Of a stretch of DNA of 64,000 nt, positions 35,898 through 45,298 are shown one piece after another. The position numbers and the translations under genes were made by a program. Under the pieces are notes generated by a model. That model worked only from the letters and a program-made list of their open reading frames with translations, was not told where the DNA came from and did no database searches. The DNA is from Martinezella miluonensis (GTDB taxonomy: Bacteria > Pseudomonadota > Alphaproteobacteria > Rhizobiales > Rhizobiaceae), in assembly GCF_900094545.1 (NCBI RefSeq), contig NZ_FMAH01000001.1:248001-312000 (forward strand), in the 5' to 3' direction. The stretch's first letter is position 1. Each line of letters opens with the position of its first letter.

Positions 35898-37006
35898 TGC
35901 GCCACTGGAAACGTCTCGCTGCCAGCCTTCTCCTCACCGCTGCGGCTCTGCCAGTCCATGCTGAGGATACGGCGACCACTGGCGCCGGCCTGAACGAGGC
36001 GGCGGTGCCGGCGGCTCTGCAGAAGGCGGTAGACGACGTCATCCGCCCAGGCTACCGCGCCATGCATGACTCCGCCTCGAAATTGACGGTGGCGATGAAG
36101 GCACTTTGCGCCGATCCCTCCACTGCCACGCTGGCAAGCGCCAAGTCGGCCTTCGGCGACACTGTGAAGAGCTGGTCGCGCATTGAGATCGTCGACACGG
36201 GGCCTATCATCGAGAAGAACCGCTTCGAGCACATCCTGTTCTATCCCGACCGCAAAGGTGTCGGCCTCAAGCAGGTGCAGGCATTGATCGCCAAGGCGGA
36301 TGAGCAGGACACGACCGTCGAAGCCGTTGCCGGCAAGAGCGTGGCGCTGATCAGCCTGACGGCGCTGGAATACGTGCTCGACGGCAACGGCTCGGAGGCG
36401 CTCGCCACCGAAAAGCAGAACTTCCGTTGCCGCTATGGTGCGGCCGTCGCCGGCAATATCGAAAGCACGGCCAAGGAGATCGCCGACGAATGGGACGCCC
36501 CGGACGGAGTGCAGAAATCCTGGAAATTCCCTAGCAAGGATAGCAGTGATTTCACGGACAACAAGGAAGCGGTCACGGCACTGCTCGGCGTCCTCGTGCA
36601 TGGTGCGGTCAAAATCCGCGACCAGCGACTGGAAACCTTCTACAAGGGCGATCCGGCATCAGCGCGGCCGAAAATGGCGGTCTACTGGCGCTCCGCCAAC
36701 ACCTGGACCTCTTTTTCCGGTAATATCGAGGGCTTGAAGACGCTCTGGGAAAAGGCCGACATGGCGAGCTTGCTGCCATCAGACAAGCGTGATGTCACCG
36801 CCAAGATCGGCAAGCTGCTGAACGAACTTGCGACCATGGCACCGACGATCAATCCGGATATCGAAGCAGCTATCGGCAATGACGCGGAACGTGCCAAGAT
36901 CGACAAGCTGCTTTCCGTCAGCCGCGATCTCGCCACCAGCTTCAGCGATGAATATGGTGGCGCCATCGGGCTCTCGGCAGGCTTCTCCTTCGCGGACGGA
37001 GACTGA
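35897..37006 (+). CDS. Second imelysin-like periplasmic protein (COG3489 type)
   Basis: A 369-residue protein with a signal peptide (about 1-22, ending PVHAED) and an imelysin-like helical fold: VIRPGYRAMHDSASKL at the start, IEIVDTGPIIEKNRFEHILFYPDRKG in the first half. At the position of the GxHxxE motif of its partner it reads L-T155-A-L-E158-Y, so the histidine is missing. It is translationally coupled to the di-heme gene (TGATG). A divergent metal site or a scaffold role are both possible. Confidence 0.83.
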   Translation: MRHWKRLAASLLLTAAALPVHAEDTATTGAGLNEAAVPAALQKAVDDVIRPGYRAMHDSASKLTVAMKALCADPSTATLASAKSAFGDTVKSWSRIEIVDTGPIIEKNRFEHILFYPDRKGVGLKQVQALIAKADEQDTTVEAVAGKSVALISLTALEYVLDGNGSEALATEKQNFRCRYGAAVAGNIESTAKEIADEWDAPDGVQKSWKFPSKDSSDFTDNKEAVTALLGVLVHGAVKIRDQRLETFYKGDPASARPKMAVYWRSANTWTSFSGNIEGLKTLWEKADMASLLPSDKRDVTAKIGKLLNELATMAPTINPDIEAAIGNDAERAKIDKLLSVSRDLATSFSDEYGGAIGLSAGFSFADGD

Positions 37007-37011
37007 GCGCG

Positions 37012-38103
37012 ATGCGCAGCGGCCTCATTGATCGGAGAGCCTTCGTCAAGGCGGCAGGACTGACCTTCCTTGCGGCGCTCAAGCCCGGCGCATTGATGGC
37101 GCTGGAACGGACGGATGCGGTCTATGCCTCGGGCATCCGCGCCGCCGACGGCTCCTTTGCCCTGGCGACGGTGACCGAACAGGGCCGCATCGTCGATCAA
37201 GTCGCTTTGCCCGCTCGCGCCCATGGCATGGCTTTTTCGAAGGCGACCGGGAAGACTGTCGCCTTCGCCCGCCGGCCCGGCACCTATGCGATGATCTTCG
37301 ACCCTTGGAACAAGGCCAAGCCGATCGTCATTTCCGCCAAAGAGGGGCGGCATTTCTACGGGCACGGCACGTTTTCGCCCGATGGCAGACTGCTCTATGC
37401 CAGCGAGAACGACTTCGACAACAATCGCGGCATTATCGGGCTCTATGATAGCAGTAACCGCTTTGCCCGAATCAGCGAATACGAGACCTATGGCATCGGG
37501 CCGCACGACATGACGGTCTCGGACGATGGCAGGTTCCTGATCGTCGCCAATGGCGGCATCGAAACGCATCCGGATTTCGGCCGCACCAAGCTCAATCTCG
37601 ACCACATGGAGCCGTCGCTGACGCTGATCGATGCGGCAAGCGGCCGGCTGATCGAGAAGCATACGCTACCGCCTCAATATGCCCAGGTGTCGACCCGTCA
37701 CGTTGATATCGATGCAAACGGCAGAGTCTGGTTTGCCTGCCAGTATGAGGGGCATCGTAACGACCTGCCGCCGCTTGTCGGCCACTTTGCGAGGGGCGAG
37801 GACCTGACCTTCGTCACCCTGCCCGACGATACGACCCGGGCACTTGGCAACTATGTCGGCGCCATCGCCGTCAACCGCGCTGAAAACCTTGTCGGCGTCA
37901 CGTCGCCGGTCGAAGGAACCTCCGTGACGCTGGATGCGAGGACCGGTAAGGTGCTGAAGGTGGAAAGCATCGCCGATGCGGCCGGCATAGCGCCGGCCAG
38001 TCATGGGTTTGCCGTATCGTCCTATGATGGGAATTTTCTGGGCGAGCACAGCGATGTCGCCTGGGACCAGCATATCGTGCGGATCAAGCGGTCTGCGGCT
38101 TGA
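37012..38103 (+). CDS. DUF1513 periplasmic beta-propeller-like protein (COG3490 type)
   Basis: A 363-residue protein. It starts with a Tat-like leader (DRRAFVKAAGLTFLAAL) and then has repeats such as AHGMAFSKATGKTVAFARRP, GHGTFSPDGRLLYASEND, GPHDMTVSDDGRFLIVANGG and RHVDIDANGRVWFACQYEG, spaced like propeller blades. Only one arginine pair precedes the hydrophobic core (D-R-R-A-F), so Tat export is likely but unproven. GGAG precedes the ATG, five bases after the second imelysin-like gene. It is the fourth member of the conserved cluster. Confidence 0.88.
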   Translation: MRSGLIDRRAFVKAAGLTFLAALKPGALMALERTDAVYASGIRAADGSFALATVTEQGRIVDQVALPARAHGMAFSKATGKTVAFARRPGTYAMIFDPWNKAKPIVISAKEGRHFYGHGTFSPDGRLLYASENDFDNNRGIIGLYDSSNRFARISEYETYGIGPHDMTVSDDGRFLIVANGGIETHPDFGRTKLNLDHMEPSLTLIDAASGRLIEKHTLPPQYAQVSTRHVDIDANGRVWFACQYEGHRNDLPPLVGHFARGEDLTFVTLPDDTTRALGNYVGAIAVNRAENLVGVTSPVEGTSVTLDARTGKVLKVESIADAAGIAPASHGFAVSSYDGNFLGEHSDVAWDQHIVRIKRSAA

Positions 38104-38203
38104 TGGGCGTAGGAATTCTGCCAGGCACGGAAGTGAACTAAGTTTGCTCTACTTCCGTCACCCCTCCGCGAACTCGCAACTTAGATTTTGTCTGAACACC
38201 TCA

Positions 38204-39277
38204 TCACCGCCTGGCAAATTCCGCCTGCTCCGCCGTGACCGCTACAGCCGCCGCCTTGGCGGCCATGCGCAGCCAATCGGTGCCGCGCGCATCGAGATCG
38301 GCCAGAATGCCGGGAACGAGCGAAGCATCGTTGGCATGGCAATTGGCGATTTCGAAGCCCATCAGATCGAGCATATCCGGCGACAGCAATACCTGCGCAT
38401 CGCCTTCGACCTCGATCTTGCGGCTGTTGGGTGACAGGCGGCGCACCAGCAAGCCTCCGTCCACCTGATACCGCGGATCGGGTGAGCGCGCCCGTCCGCC
38501 GGCGATAATGCCCGTGCGGATCACCTTGTCCGACGGATCGTGCCTCAGCGACCAGCCGGATTGCAGAAGCGCCTTGACCTCGCGCAGTACAGGCCCGCCG
38601 CGCCATTCGGCATAGGCAACGAAGCGCGGCCGGCCCAGGCTGCCGGTGCCGGCGAGGCGCGGCTTGGGTTCGAATACGGTCGCAGGACCCGGCAAAGCAT
38701 TGCTCAGCGCGTCAAGATAGCGATTTGCAATCGGGCCGCTTGCCGGCGGCAGGCTGCGATATTTTTCCCAGAAAGCCTTGCGTTCGGCATTGGGCAGCAG
38801 CACGGCCTTGCGCAGCCATTTGTAATCGCGTTCTAGAATGACGGGAGACGGCGCGCGCAAGCCGCGGCGATAGCCTGCGAGGATGCTGTCGACAACGACA
38901 CGCGGTGCGGGACCATCCTCGCTGCGCGCCAGGATGGCGCTCACCGCAAGGCGCACGAGATCGAGCGCATAGGGCATGACGGCTGCCTCGTCGAAGTCAT
39001 TCGCGCCCCAGACGAGTCGCCCCTCCTCATCACGCCATGTGCCGAAATTCTCCAGATGCGTATCGCCGATCGCCAATATCCGCGGCGCGATCTTGAGGTC
39101 GGGGCAGATGTCGAGGATCGTTTCGGCCCAGCGCCAATAGGTTCCGCGCAGGAAGGAGAAGCTGTCGCCCCTCATCAGCTTGTGCTTCCTCTCCAGACCA
39201 GCCTCTACCAGATCGGCGCCGAGCTGTGCCCGCAGCCATGTCTCGTAGGCGATCACGGATTGCTGGATCGTCGTCAT
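38204..39277 (-). CDS. DUF2252 family protein
   Basis: A 357-residue protein whose motifs GDTHLENF (71-78) and NDFDEA (93-98) resemble the catalytic and metal loops of kinase-like phosphotransferases (H-x-x-N and D-F-D). DUF2252 is widespread but uncharacterised. It converges on the imelysin cluster and shares no promoter with it. No signal peptide is seen, so a cytoplasmic location is likely. Confidence 0.85.
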   Translation of the reverse strand: MTTIQQSVIAYETWLRAQLGADLVEAGLERKHKLMRGDSFSFLRGTYWRWAETILDICPDLKIAPRILAIGDTHLENFGTWRDEEGRLVWGANDFDEAAVMPYALDLVRLAVSAILARSEDGPAPRVVVDSILAGYRRGLRAPSPVILERDYKWLRKAVLLPNAERKAFWEKYRSLPPASGPIANRYLDALSNALPGPATVFEPKPRLAGTGSLGRPRFVAYAEWRGGPVLREVKALLQSGWSLRHDPSDKVIRTGIIAGGRARSPDPRYQVDGGLLVRRLSPNSRKIEVEGDAQVLLSPDMLDLMGFEIANCHANDASLVPGILADLDARGTDWLRMAAKAAAVAVTAEQAEFARR

Positions 39278-39401
39278 TCGCGCGCCTCGTCATGAATTCT
39301 CTCACTCGAATAACATGGCGCGGCCGTTGAGAAAAATCGAGGCGAGCAATAGAAGCTTGATAGGCTTATTTTCCACCGCCAATCCGGACCTTGCAAACAA
39401 T

Positions 39402-39770
39402 ATGAATCAACCGAACGCCGACGTGACATTGCCCGTGCAAATGCAGCTGGAGGCCTATAATGCCAAGGATATCGACGCCTTCATGCAATGGTGGGCGGAC
39501 GACTGCGAATATTATCAATTCCCCTCCACTCTGCTCGCCAAGGGAGCCCTGGAAATCCGGGAACGTCATGTCGCCCGTTTCCGCGAACCGAATCTCTTCG
39601 GCAAGCTGGTCTCACGCATGGCGGTCGGAAATCTGGTCATCGATCAAGAAATCGTCATTCGCAATTTTCCCGAGGGACGCGGCGAGGTGGACGTGATCTG
39701 CATCTACGAGATCGAAAACGGCAAGATCGCCAAAGCCTGGTTCAAGATGGGGACGCCGCGTCTGGATTAG
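39402..39770 (+). CDS. NTF2-like / SnoaL-fold protein
   Basis: A 122-residue protein: VQMQLEAYNAKDIDAFMQWW, then DDCEYYQFPSTLLAKG, and a beta-rich end (VDVICIYEIENGKIAKAWFKMG). This matches the steroid-isomerase-like branch often annotated as YybH or SnoaL proteins. The start at 39402 is chosen on family length; the in-frame sequence upstream is basic and unrelated. The substrate is unknown. Confidence 0.8.
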   Translation: MNQPNADVTLPVQMQLEAYNAKDIDAFMQWWADDCEYYQFPSTLLAKGALEIRERHVARFREPNLFGKLVSRMAVGNLVIDQEIVIRNFPEGRGEVDVICIYEIENGKIAKAWFKMGTPRLD

Positions 39771-39878
39771 CCGAGAGAGAAACGGATTGCAAAGCCCGCG
39801 GCACAGTCGATTTCCATCGGATAACCCTTGTCCAAACGGCCTCCCCGTGCGAGTTTCGCACCTGCGAAAGGGGACGAT

Positions 39879-40328
39879 ATGACAGTGGCAGACAACGGCG
39901 ATTTCCGGACCCGCATCAGAACGAGTTTCGATCGGCAGGCGGCAATGGCGACGATCGGCGCGGAACTGACACGCGTGGAGCACGGCACGGTGGAGATCGA
40001 GCTGCCGTTCGATATGAAACTGACGCAGCAACATGGCATCCTGCACGCCGGCATCATTGCTGCCGCCCTGGATTCGGCCTGCGGCTTTGCCGCCTACAGC
40101 GTCATCGATCCCTCCGCATCGATCCTGACCATCGAATTCAAGATCAACCTGATGTCGCCGGGACGCGGCGAGCGCTTCCTGTTTCGGGGCGATGTCACCA
40201 AACCAGGCACGACGATTATCGTCGCCGACGGCCGTGGCTATGCGATCGGCGACGGACCGGCCAAGCTGATTGCCTCGATGACGGGAACCATGATGGTCAT
40301 CCGGGGCAGAGAGGGAATTAGCGGATGA
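39879..40328 (+). CDS. PaaI-type hotdog thioesterase
   Basis: A 149-residue hotdog-fold protein: LTQQHGILHAGIIAAALDSACGFAAYS is the catalytic helix region (with the expected HGG-like HAG), followed by TIEFKINLMSPGRGERFLFRGDV. Such enzymes hydrolyse acyl- or aryl-CoA thioesters. GGGGACGAT precedes 39879. Its stop region overlaps the nucleosidase start by four bases (ATGA), so the pair is co-translated. Confidence 0.88.
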   Translation: MTVADNGDFRTRIRTSFDRQAAMATIGAELTRVEHGTVEIELPFDMKLTQQHGILHAGIIAAALDSACGFAAYSVIDPSASILTIEFKINLMSPGRGERFLFRGDVTKPGTTIIVADGRGYAIGDGPAKLIASMTGTMMVIRGREGISG

Positions 40329-40966
40329 AGTTCGAATTGAAGCGTGTCTCGGGCAAAACGATCCTGTTCGTGATGGCGGCCGAGGCGGAATACGGGCCCT
40401 TCCTGCGCTCGCGCATCGATCCGCTGATGACGGGCGTCGGCCCTGTCGAAGCGGCGATTGCGCTCACCCGCACCTTCGCCCAGCTCGAAGCCCAGGACGA
40501 CCTGCCCGATCTCGTGGTTTCGCTCGGCTCGGCCGGCTCCGCCAGACTGGAGCAAACGGAAGTCTACCAGGTCTCGTCCGTTTCCTATCGCGACATGGAT
40601 GCCTCACCGCTGGGCTTCGAAAAGGGCCGCACGCCTTTCCTCGACCTGCCGGCCACCATCGAACTGCCGCTGCGCATCCCCACCATTGCCGAAGCCAGCC
40701 TTTCGACCGGCGGCAATATCGTGTCCGGCACGGAGGCTTACGAGCGCATCGGCACCGATATGGTGGATATGGAGACCTTTTCAGTGCTGCGTGCCTGCCA
40801 GGCCTACAACCGGCCGTTGATCGGACTGCGCGGCATCTCCGACGGCAAGGTCGAGCTGCAGCACATCTCCGACTGGACCGAATATCTGCATGTGATCGAT
40901 CGCAAACTCTCCTATGCCGTCGACGGCCTGTTTACGGCGCTGGAAGACGGCGTATTCTGGTTCTGA
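40325..40966 (+). CDS. 5'-methylthioadenosine/S-adenosylhomocysteine nucleosidase-like protein
   Basis: A 213-residue phosphorylase-fold protein: TILFVMAAEAEYGPFL at the N-terminus, MTGVGPVEAAIAL, LVVSLGSAGSA, and DMVDMETFSVLRACQ with the substrate-binding M-E pair. It cleaves adenine from MTA or SAH, recycling SAM by-products. Length is near the lower end for the family. It is translationally coupled to the thioesterase gene. Confidence 0.88.
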   Translation: MKFELKRVSGKTILFVMAAEAEYGPFLRSRIDPLMTGVGPVEAAIALTRTFAQLEAQDDLPDLVVSLGSAGSARLEQTEVYQVSSVSYRDMDASPLGFEKGRTPFLDLPATIELPLRIPTIAEASLSTGGNIVSGTEAYERIGTDMVDMETFSVLRACQAYNRPLIGLRGISDGKVELQHISDWTEYLHVIDRKLSYAVDGLFTALEDGVFWF

Positions 40967-41070
40967 CAGGCTGGAAACCAAGCATTAGTGAGGACAATCG
41001 GGACAATAAAATCGGCCCTCGCGTGATTTGCCCGATTGCCAGGGAAAGCGCTTTTCATTAAAGGCTCGCC

Positions 41071-42633
41071 ATGACCCAGACAGCACATCCAGACACCGTT
41101 CTCATCGTCGATTTTGGCAGCCAGGTGACGCAGCTCATCGCACGGCGCGTGCGCGAAGCGGGCGTTTACTGCGAAATCGTTCCCTTCCAATCCGCCGAAG
41201 CCGGCTTCAAGCGGTTGCAGCCGAAGGCCGTAATCCTGTCCGGCAGCCCTGCCTCGACCGTGGACGAAGGCTCGCCGCGGGCGCCGCAGATCATCTTCGA
41301 CAGCGGTATCCCTGTCTTCGGCATCTGCTACGGCCAGCAGACCATGTGCATGCAGCTCGGCGGCAAGGTCGAGAGCGGCCATCATCGCGAATTCGGCCGC
41401 GCCTTCCTCGAAGTCGACAAGGATTGCCCCCTCTTCGAAGGCCTCTGGTCGAACGGTTCGCGCCATCAGGTGTGGATGAGCCATGGTGACCGCGTCACCG
41501 CGCTGCCCGAGGGCTTCGAAGTGGTCGCCACCTCCTCGAACGCACCTTACGCCTTCATCGCCGACGAGAAGCGTAAATATTACGGCGTGCAGTTCCATCC
41601 GGAAGTGGTGCATACGCCCGATGGCGCCAAGCTGATCGGCAACTTCATCCATAACATCGCCGGCATCAAGGGCGACTGGTCGATGTCGGCCTATCGCGCA
41701 AAGGCGGTTCAGGCGATCCGCGATCAGGTTGGCGACAAGCGCGTCATCTGCGCACTCTCCGGCGGCGTCGATTCATCCGTCGCGGCGTTGCTGATCCACG
41801 AAGCCGTCGGCGACCAGCTGACCTGCATCCTTGTCGACCACGGCCTGATGCGCAAGGACGAGGCGGCCAATGTCGTCGCCATGTTCCGCGAACACTACAA
41901 TCTGCATCTGCTGCATGTGGACGCTTCCGACCGCTTTATCGGCGAGCTCGAGGGCGTCAGCGACCCTGAGACCAAGCGCAAGATCATCGGCCGGCTCTTC
42001 ATCGAGACCTTCGAGGAAGAGGCCAAGAAGCTCGGCGGCGCCGACTTCCTCGGCCAGGGCACGCTCTATCCAGACGTCATCGAAAGCGTTTCCTTCACCG
42101 GCGGCCCCTCGGTCACCATCAAGTCGCACCACAATGTCGGCGGCCTGCCGGAGCGCATGAAGATGCAGCTCGTGGAGCCGCTGCGCGAACTCTTCAAGGA
42201 CGAAGTGCGCGCGCTCGGCAAGGAGCTCGGCCTGCCCGACAGCTTCATCGGCCGCCATCCCTTCCCTGGCCCCGGCCTCGCCATTCGCTGCCCCGGCGGC
42301 ATCACCCGCGAGAAGCTGGAGATCCTGCGCGAAGCCGATGCCATCTATCTCGACGAAATCCACAAGGCCGGCCTCTACGATGCCATCTGGCAGGCATTCG
42401 CCGTGCTGCTGCCGGTCCAGACCGTCGGCGTCATGGGCGACGGCCGCACCTACGAATTCGTCTGTGCACTCCGCGCCGTCACCTCCGTCGATGGCATGAC
42501 TGCGGATTTCTATCACTACGACATGGAATTCCTCGGCCGCGCCGCGACCCGCATCATCAACGAAGTCCGCGGCATCAACCGAGTGGTCTACGACGTCACG
42601 TCGAAGCCGCCCGGCACGATCGAGTGGGAGTAA
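41071..42633 (+). CDS. guaA: GMP synthase (glutamine-hydrolysing)
   Basis: A 520-residue bifunctional enzyme converting XMP to GMP. The class I glutaminase domain has the nucleophile C86 in GICYGQQTM; the synthetase has the P-loop SGGVDSS and ends with the dimerisation domain and the conserved KPPGTIEWE tail. The final 13 bases of the gene are also found at 46640, so the 3' end appears to be an integration site. No gene is lost, because guaA is complete. Confidence 0.98.
   Translation: MTQTAHPDTVLIVDFGSQVTQLIARRVREAGVYCEIVPFQSAEAGFKRLQPKAVILSGSPASTVDEGSPRAPQIIFDSGIPVFGICYGQQTMCMQLGGKVESGHHREFGRAFLEVDKDCPLFEGLWSNGSRHQVWMSHGDRVTALPEGFEVVATSSNAPYAFIADEKRKYYGVQFHPEVVHTPDGAKLIGNFIHNIAGIKGDWSMSAYRAKAVQAIRDQVGDKRVICALSGGVDSSVAALLIHEAVGDQLTCILVDHGLMRKDEAANVVAMFREHYNLHLLHVDASDRFIGELEGVSDPETKRKIIGRLFIETFEEEAKKLGGADFLGQGTLYPDVIESVSFTGGPSVTIKSHHNVGGLPERMKMQLVEPLRELFKDEVRALGKELGLPDSFIGRHPFPGPGLAIRCPGGITREKLEILREADAIYLDEIHKAGLYDAIWQAFAVLLPVQTVGVMGDGRTYEFVCALRAVTSVDGMTADFYHYDMEFLGRAATRIINEVRGINRVVYDVTSKPPGTIEWE
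42619..42631. repeat. Left att-like direct repeat at the guaA 3' end
   Basis: ATCGAGTGGGAGT, covering the I-E-W-E codons and the first base of the stop, is repeated exactly at 46640-46652. The 3' end of guaA is a known integration site of tyrosine-recombinase islands. Confidence 0.7.
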
Positions 42634-42845
42634 TTTTGCCCCTCCGGCCGTATCCGGAACTACGCTTCTGTACGATCTAACACACTGAAATAGATAAATT
42701 TTCCTTCCGCGATCTGTCGCCGTCTATCGGGGGCACTGCTCCTGGTCGACGGACCGGCGACGGTATGGGGATATTGTACAAGGCCGAAATCACGATTACC
42801 GCCACGGTCAGCAGAGATCGTGACGGTATTTCGATTGAGGTTGTC

Positions 42846-42992
42846 GTGCTCACGGATGCGGCACTCAAGGCGCTAAAGCCTGGCGAGAAACCCTATAAGG
42901 TCACGGACTGTGCCCATTCATTCGCAGTAGAATTCCTGAGGTGGTCTGTTGCCGTTAGCGGCCATCGTCAGACCGATTGTCTTTTCACCTAG
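42846..42992 (+). pseudogene. Truncated tyrosine integrase (N-terminal arm-binding domain fragment)
   Basis: From GTG 42846, preceded by TTGAGG, the reading VLTDAALKALKPGEKPYKVTD matches the start of the DUF4102 domain of P4-type integrases. After about 21 codons (around 42908) similarity ends and a stop follows at 42990. The catalytic domain is missing. An in-frame extension upstream to ATG 42765 shows no recognisable domain. Its place right after guaA fits an integrase adjacent to its attachment site. Confidence 0.7.
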
Positions 42993-43003
42993 CGGTGCGC
43001 AAG

Positions 43004-43663
43004 CTACTGTGAGAATGCTGCAGCGAGGGAGATTGCGAGCTCCTTCACCTGCGTCGCCGCGAGATCGCGAGACCGGGCGTGCCGTTCGTCGCCAAATTCC
43101 TGATACTCAACGGCGACAGTTTCGATCGCGTCCTGGGCAACGCCTAAATAGCGCGCGCATGTCGCGATGTGGGGGTCCAGATGATTCCAGCCGCCTCGTA
43201 AGCCCTCCGCGGCAAAGCCGAACTCGCCGCGTGCGCTCAATACGACAAGTCTCTTGCCCGACAGAACGGGCTCTAACGGCCAGTCACCGCGACTCAGATC
43301 GAATGAAAATGTCCGCCCCACGCGCACGACCTGATCGAACCATGCCTTGAGAGCGCTGGGCATGCCGTAATTGTACATCGGCGTCCCGAAGACGAGGATA
43401 TCCGCCGCCGACAGCTCGTCAATCGCAGCATCCGACCATGAAAGCCTGTCGCGCATGGCCATGTCTCGCTGTTCTGTGGGAGTGAACGCCGCAGCGATCC
43501 ATTCCTCGGTTACATGCGGTGGAGGATCGATTGCCAAGTCTCGGCGGATGACTTGGTCATCCGGTCTTGCGGCAAGCCATGTGTCGATGAAGGTTTGCGA
43601 GAGGGTACGACTGATGGAACGGCTGCGGCGCGCACTCGCGTCGAGATGTAAAATTGAAGGCAT
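43004..43663 (-). CDS. FMN-dependent NADH-azoreductase-like flavodoxin-fold oxidoreductase
   Basis: A 219-residue protein: SILHLDASARRSRSISRTL at the start (FMN phosphate loop), FGTPMYNYGMPSALKAWFDQVVRVG in the middle and LVVLSARGEFG later, all typical of AzoR/acyl-carrier-phosphodiesterase-like NADH:quinone reductases. It probably reduces quinones or azo compounds with two electrons. It is divergent from the LysR gene, with palindromes in the shared promoter, so it is likely LysR-controlled. It lies within the putative island. Confidence 0.9.
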   Translation of the reverse strand: MPSILHLDASARRSRSISRTLSQTFIDTWLAARPDDQVIRRDLAIDPPPHVTEEWIAAAFTPTEQRDMAMRDRLSWSDAAIDELSAADILVFGTPMYNYGMPSALKAWFDQVVRVGRTFSFDLSRGDWPLEPVLSGKRLVVLSARGEFGFAAEGLRGGWNHLDPHIATCARYLGVAQDAIETVAVEYQEFGDERHARSRDLAATQVKELAISLAAAFSQ

Positions 43664-43680
43664 GAGTTCATATCATCCAT

Positions 43681-43696
43681 GTTGGCTACAACCAAC
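43681..43696. promoter_or_regulatory. Inverted repeat near the azoreductase start
   Basis: GTTGG and CCAAC surround CTACAA, 18 bases upstream of the azoreductase ATG. It may be a second binding element or the overlap with its promoter. Confidence 0.35.
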
Positions 43697-43744
43697 TATG
43701 CCTGCCTTTCGAACAGCTCACAAAGTCGAATACATCACGTTAGA

Positions 43745-43761
43745 GATGAGTTATACTCATC
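43745..43761. promoter_or_regulatory. Palindromic operator candidate between azoreductase and LysR genes
   Basis: GATGAGT-TAT-ACTCATC, a perfect 7-bp inverted repeat with 3-base spacer, ends 17 bases before the LysR ATG. A position next to its own gene is common for LysR autoregulatory sites. Confidence 0.55.
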
Positions 43762-43778
43762 CTTAAAAGGTGAGATGA

Positions 43779-44693
43779 ATGACAGGTCGACTACCGCCAT
43801 TGAGCGCGCTTCGCGCCTTTGAAGCTGCGGCACGCCACAGCAGTTTCAAGCGCGCCGCCGCAGAGCTTGGCGTCACTCCGACGGCAATCAGTCATCACAT
43901 TCGGTTGCTGGAGGCGGATGTCGGCAAGCAATTGTTCTTGCGCCAGGCGAGGACCGTCGCATTGACGGCTGATGGCGACAATCTTTTCCGGCCGTTGACC
44001 GAAGCCTTCAGGTCCATGGGGGAAGCTGTAGCCGCCGTGCGACGGCGTCCGGCCCGTAAAATTGCGACGCTGTCCGCCACGTCAGCATTTACAGCGCGGC
44101 TACTTCTACCGTACGTTTCAGCCTTCCGCGATCTCAATGAGGGCTGGGATCTTCGCCTGCTCGCGAGCGACGAGCCCGTTAATTTGGAGGCCCGCGAAGC
44201 TGATGCCGCCATCCGATACGGCGCGGAATCCTCCTCGGAGCTCACATCGCTTCCTCTCCTGGCGGACCAATATGCGCCGGTGTGCAGCCCAAAGCTGGAT
44301 CTGCGGAGACCAGAAGACCTTGCGCGAGCATCGCTCATTCATTTTGACTGGCGGTTCGCGTCGAAGAAGCGGACGTTGCCGACATGGCGGCTGTGGGTTG
44401 CGCGCGCAGGGGTAAGCTCAATAGACCCCGAGAGCGGGATCGCTTTCAATGACGAAAGCGCAGCGATTCAAGCCGCCGTTGCTGGACAAGGCGTCGGCTT
44501 GTTGAGCTTGACGCTCGTCGAGGCAGAGTTAGCCTCGGGCGCTCTCGTGCAGCCATTCGGACCTTCCCTCGACGGCCGACGTTATGATCTGGTTTTTCCA
44601 ACCCACGCCGAATCCACGCCTGCCGTGGTCGCCCTGCATCGTTGGCTCGTCAGCAGCCTGGCACTGAATGCTTCAGCGGCTCTAACCCGGTAA
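43779..44693 (+). CDS. LysR-family regulator (GcvA-like)
   Basis: A 304-residue protein. The HTH at about residues 5-60 reads LSALRAFEAAARHSSFKRAAAELGV, then TAISHHIRLLEADVG, followed by the effector domain with LLASDEPVNLEAREADAAIRYG. It belongs to the GcvA-type LysR branch. It is divergent from the azoreductase-like gene, presumably its target. It ends well before the GFA gene; 44694-44788 is empty. Confidence 0.9.
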   Translation: MTGRLPPLSALRAFEAAARHSSFKRAAAELGVTPTAISHHIRLLEADVGKQLFLRQARTVALTADGDNLFRPLTEAFRSMGEAVAAVRRRPARKIATLSATSAFTARLLLPYVSAFRDLNEGWDLRLLASDEPVNLEAREADAAIRYGAESSSELTSLPLLADQYAPVCSPKLDLRRPEDLARASLIHFDWRFASKKRTLPTWRLWVARAGVSSIDPESGIAFNDESAAIQAAVAGQGVGLLSLTLVEAELASGALVQPFGPSLDGRRYDLVFPTHAESTPAVVALHRWLVSSLALNASAALTR

Positions 44694-44788
44694 GGCGCAT
44701 CGCCAGGTGATCATGGTGATGGACCGACCCCAGCCAGATGGTCCAGAAACGGGGGCAGCTCACCGCTATTGAGGCAGACAGCCGAAGT

Positions 44789-45298
44789 TCATCGACGCAA
44801 TAGCATTGCGGCCCCTGACGCCAAAAGCTTTGCCATGAACCGTAAGGGGTAACCTCGATAGCTGGGTAGGTCATTCGGAAGAATGACGTCTTCGGGCTTG
44901 AACTTTGTACAGATTCGCATCTGCAAGGGTGGCAGATCTCCCAGGAACCGGGCTCTGTATGCCGAAACCCAGAACGGGCCCTTGTCGAAATTCATGAACA
45001 TTGCCGAATTGCAGCAAGTTGCGACAACTCTGTTGGTAGCCGAGTTCTCCTTGAGCTTGTAATTTTTTAGGAGTGCGCTCCCATTCGAGCATTCGATGCG
45101 GTCTTTTCGGTAGAGGATGTAGGCCGTCCCACCATCAGGATCGCGTACGGGGCCTGCATCGGGCAATTCCTCGATTTGGCGCGAGCCCTTCTGACAATCG
45201 TCGCAGTAACAGACGTTGCTGACTATAGGCGCGCCGAACACTTTGAGCTCGACTCTGCCGCATGAACAAGACGCGGTCATGTGAAGAGTGGGCATCAT
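44789..45298 (-). CDS. GFA/CENP-V-type zinc protein
   Basis: A 169-residue protein with the cysteine pattern of GFA (glutathione-dependent formaldehyde-activating enzyme-like) proteins: C11-S-C13-G near the start and C30-Y-C32-D-D-C35. A CC pair in VVATCCNSAMF supplies further ligands. Whether it acts on formaldehyde-glutathione adducts is unknown; most members lack that activity. It overlaps the VOC gene by four bases (ATGA), forming an operon with it. Confidence 0.82.
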   Translation of the reverse strand: MMPTLHMTASCSCGRVELKVFGAPIVSNVCYCDDCQKGSRQIEELPDAGPVRDPDGGTAYILYRKDRIECSNGSALLKNYKLKENSATNRVVATCCNSAMFMNFDKGPFWVSAYRARFLGDLPPLQMRICTKFKPEDVILPNDLPSYRGYPLRFMAKLLASGAAMLLRR

